The notes beneath the pieces were generated by a model. It saw nothing but the letters and a program-made list of their open reading frames with translations, did not search any database and was not told the origin of the DNA. This document shows positions 14,972 to 17,295 of a DNA stretch of 17,295 bases, piece by piece; position 1 is the stretch's first letter; the number at the start of each line of letters is the position of its first letter. The stretch is from the NCBI GenBank assembly GCA_038211965.1, contig JBBQVB010000047.1, positions 1 through 17,295 of the forward strand, read 5' to 3'. Origin of the DNA: Glacieibacterium sp038211965 (GTDB lineage: Bacteria; Pseudomonadota; Alphaproteobacteria; Sphingomonadales; Sphingomonadaceae). The translations under genes and the position numbers were made by a program.

Positions 14972-15313
14972 TTACGCCGCCACCGCCGCGCTCGACCCCA
15001 GCTCGCCCTCGAGCCATGCCTTGATCGCCGACTTGGGGCGGGCGCCGACGGCGGTCGCCGCAGGCTCGCCGCCCTTGAACAGGATCATCGTCGGGATGCC
15101 GCGCACGCCGTAGCGCGTCGGCGCGTCGGGGTTCTCGTCGATGTTGACCTTGACGATGTCGACGCCGTCCATCTCGGCATTCAGTTCTTCGAGCGCCGGG
15201 CCGATCTGGCGGCACGGGCCGCACCACTCCGCCCAGAAATCGACGAGCACCGGGCGCTCGCTGGCGATGACGTCGGCGTGGAACGAGGCGTCGGTGACGT
15301 GCTTGGCGGCCAT
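14972..15313 (-). CDS. trxA: Thioredoxin
   Basis: This 113-aa cytoplasmic thioredoxin reduces protein disulfides, being itself reduced by thioredoxin reductase. The active site FWAEWCGPC has Cys31 and Cys34, and the cis-proline loop is RGIPT (Pro74). Asp25 is the buried acid. The ATG at 15313 is preceded by a strong Shine-Dalgarno (AGGAGA, 15324-15319); the frame extends 19 codons up but that part is not thioredoxin-like. The C-terminus (LEGELGSSAAVAA) is slightly longer than in E. coli. It lies 53 bp after addA on the same strand; the addB-addA-trxA order is common in alphaproteobacteria. It converges on the PEP-CTERM gene. Confidence 0.97.
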   Translation of the reverse strand: MAAKHVTDASFHADVIASERPVLVDFWAEWCGPCRQIGPALEELNAEMDGVDIVKVNIDENPDAPTRYGVRGIPTMILFKGGEPAATAVGARPKSAIKAWLEGELGSSAAVAA

Positions 15314-15366
15314 GAGTGTCTCCTGTCGGATGGTCATCGCGAAGATAGGCGCGGACGTTACGGCGA

Positions 15367-17295
15367 TCAACGCAGGCTGCCCCCAAGCGTTGCTTGCGCG
15401 CCCCCAAGCCGGGGGCGATGCATCGCCAGCAGCGCGGGCGGCAGGCCGATCAGCGTCGCGTCGTGGGTGTAGAGCAGCGCCGCCTCGACCGCGCGGCCGG
15501 GGAAGATTGCCCCGAGTGCCGCGACATACGCTGCCATCTGCTTGAGGTGATAGGGTTCGACCGCGTCGGCGCTGGCGGGGACACGGCTGCCGGTCTTGAA
15601 GTCGATCAGCCGGACGCGTGTCGCCTCGACGAGCAGCCGGTCGACCTTGCCCGCGACAACGACACCGTCGACCAACGCGGCGATCGGGGCTTCGGCGAGC
15701 GCATCAGGCCCGAACACAGCGGCGAAGCGCGGATCGTCGACGATGCCGAGCGCGGTTGCTGCCAAGACGCCCCGCACCGCGTCTTCGAGATCGGGAGCCT
15801 GCACACCCAGCCAGCGCGCCGCAGCTTCGGCGCGCGCGTCGGCCACGACATCGGGCAGCCGTTCGAACAGCGCGTGGAGCAGCTGCCCGCGCCGCGCGGC
15901 GGCCTGCATCGCCGGGCTGGGCGGCGGCGCGGCGATATCGTCGGCGGCGATCGTCGAGGGGCTGAGCGGACGCGGCGGGCGCGCCTCCTGCGGCGCCGGC
16001 GCGCGCACCCACGCGGGAAGCATGACGCTGGTACCGTCGCGGGCGGCACGCGGTGGATCGAGTGCCGCATCGCCGTCCATGCACGCGCGGTGGACGATTG
16101 CCGTCGCCCACACCGCATCGGGTTCGGACGTGCCGCCGAGCCCGTCGAGCGCCTTGGCGACGACAGCGTACCAGCTTTCCTCGGGCGTCTTCGCGGGGGT
16201 CTTGGCGGTCCCCCTGGCGAGCGCGCCGCCGACGAACAGCAGGTCCTCGGCACGCGTCAGCGCGACATACAGCAGCCGCCAATGCTCCTGCATCGCGAGC
16301 GCCGCCGCCGCTTCGGCTTCGGCACCGATCGCCCCGACCTTGCCGGGTTTGCCGCCGTGGAACACCGGCACGGGGGTGCCATCGAGCGCGACGACGACGT
16401 GATCGGCGCGGTCCTCGCGGCCGCGCGTCGCGTCGGCGAGGATGACTACCGGGGCCTGCAGGCCCTTGGCGCCGTGGACGGTCATGATGCGCACGGCGTC
16501 GAGCGGCGCGTCGGGGTCGCGCTTGATGTCGGTATCCTGTCCCTCCATCCAAGCGAGGAAGCCCTGCAGCGTCGGCGCGTTGGCGATCTCGAACGCCAGC
16601 GCCTGCGCGAGCACCGCCTGGACCGCCTCGCGCGCTTCCTCGCCGAGTCGCCGCAGCAGCAGCGCGCGCCCTCCCAGCGGGCCCGACAGGATCGTTTCGA
16701 GGAACTCGTACGGCGCGCTGAAGTCCGCGAGCCGCAACACCTCGCCCAGCCATTCGGCGACGAGCCCGCCCGCTCCCCGCACGCGCTGCCACAGGCTCCC
16801 CGGACGCGCATGCGCGAAATCGTAAAGCGCGTCGTGGTCGAGGCCGATGAACGGCGAAGTCAGCAGTTCGGCGCAGGTCAGGTCGTCGCCCGGCTGGAGC
16901 GCGAAGCGGACGAGTGCGAGACAATCCTGCACCGCCAGCGGCTCGGTCAGCCGCAGCCGGTCGGCGCCTGCCACCGGTACCCCGAAGGCGTGCAGGGCGG
17001 CGACGAGTGGCTGGACGAACTCGCCCCGGTTGCGGACGAGGACGAGGATGTCCTCGGGCGCGACGTTGCGCCCCCGCGCCGGCAGGTGCAGCGCGGTGGC
17101 GGGCGCGAGCCATGCGGCGATCTGGCGAGCGAGCTGGTGCGCCATGCGGACCTGCCCCGAGGGCAACCACGCGCGGTCGGGATCGGCGACGCTGTCGTCG
17201 TCGTAGTCGGTGGCGAGCGGCGGCCACAGGGTGACCATGCCGGGGCGCTTGTCGCGCGCGGCGCGCGGCGGCGGGATCGGCTCGGGCGCACCGAA
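15367..17295 (-). CDS. addA: Double-strand break repair helicase-nuclease AddA (5' part outside window)
   Basis: The frame is open from the window edge to a TGA at 15369-15367, 642 residues of what is normally about a 1150-aa protein. With AddB it forms the alphaproteobacterial RecBCD equivalent that resects DNA ends for RecA. What is visible is the second helicase half and the nuclease. UvrD-type motif V is in VRIMTVHGAKGLQAPVVIL and motif VI in WRLLYVALTRAEDLLFV. Then comes a linker rich in Ala/Pro, and the RecB-like PD-(D/E)xK nuclease: GQLLHALFERLP, GKVDRLLVEA, VRLIDFKTGSRV (Asp and Lys of the catalytic DxK, 15589-15606) and QMAAYVAAL. All key nuclease residues appear intact. The ATG at 17238 is internal, not the start. 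trxA follows on the same strand. Confidence 0.95.
   Translation of the reverse strand, partial: FGAPEPIPPPRAARDKRPGMVTLWPPLATDYDDDSVADPDRAWLPSGQVRMAHQLARQIAAWLAPATALHLPARGRNVAPEDILVLVRNRGEFVQPLVAALHAFGVPVAGADRLRLTEPLAVQDCLALVRFALQPGDDLTCAELLTSPFIGLDHDALYDFAHARPGSLWQRVRGAGGLVAEWLGEVLRLADFSAPYEFLETILSGPLGGRALLLRRLGEEAREAVQAVLAQALAFEIANAPTLQGFLAWMEGQDTDIKRDPDAPLDAVRIMTVHGAKGLQAPVVILADATRGREDRADHVVVALDGTPVPVFHGGKPGKVGAIGAEAEAAAALAMQEHWRLLYVALTRAEDLLFVGGALARGTAKTPAKTPEESWYAVVAKALDGLGGTSEPDAVWATAIVHRACMDGDAALDPPRAARDGTSVMLPAWVRAPAPQEARPPRPLSPSTIAADDIAAPPPSPAMQAAARRGQLLHALFERLPDVVADARAEAAARWLGVQAPDLEDAVRGVLAATALGIVDDPRFAAVFGPDALAEAPIAALVDGVVVAGKVDRLLVEATRVRLIDFKTGSRVPASADAVEPYHLKQMAAYVAALGAIFPGRAVEAALLYTHDATLIGLPPALLAMHRPRLGGAQATLGGSLR

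Overview
The window is GC-rich (roughly two-thirds G+C) and looks like ordinary chromosome of a sphingomonad (Alphaproteobacteria, Sphingomonadales). The clues are a PEPxxWA-CTERM surface protein, the murA-DUF2948 pair, the addA-trxA order, and a GST-like protein with a C-terminal extension of a kind I associate with this group. There are no rRNA or tRNA genes, insertion sequences, phage genes or CRISPR arrays. I see no complete new multi-gene system. The most notable points are a near-consensus sigma-54 promoter in front of the PEP-CTERM gene, a frameshift inside the GST gene, a DUF885 protein lacking the usual metal motif, and a GC-rich palindrome that holds the hupE start codon in its loop.

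Layout. 1-1475: a divergent pair, a HupE/UreJ-type metal permease (minus, cut by the window edge) and an exported DUF4198 protein (plus), probably a nickel/cobalt uptake or metal-handling pair. 1495-4430: a tight plus-strand run of murA (peptidoglycan precursor synthesis), a DUF2948 protein and a ferredoxin-type NAD(P)/FAD reductase. It ends tail-to-tail with a minus-strand exported DUF885 protein (4408-6117), which has its own candidate promoter. 6190-9957: minus-strand secA with a quinone-oxidoreductase-like gene 27 bp downstream; secA has a clear sigma-70-type promoter at 10016-10044.

10174-10422: a small uncharacterised protein gene converging on tdk. 10359-11943: minus-strand yihY-tdk. 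12040-14195: plus-strand argJ followed 9 bp later by the frameshifted GST-family gene. 14299-14958: the PEP-CTERM gene as its own unit, with sigma-54 promoter, Shine-Dalgarno, GTG start and intrinsic terminator. 14972-17295: minus-strand addA (its C-terminal 643 codons are in the window) followed by trxA.

Most genes are housekeeping: cell wall (murA), protein export (secA), arginine synthesis (argJ), nucleotide salvage (tdk), recombination (addA) and redox (trxA). The accessory flavour comes from the metal pair, the DUF885 protein and the PEP-CTERM protein. The latter would be exported by Sec (SecA is encoded here) and processed by an exosortase, which is not in this window.
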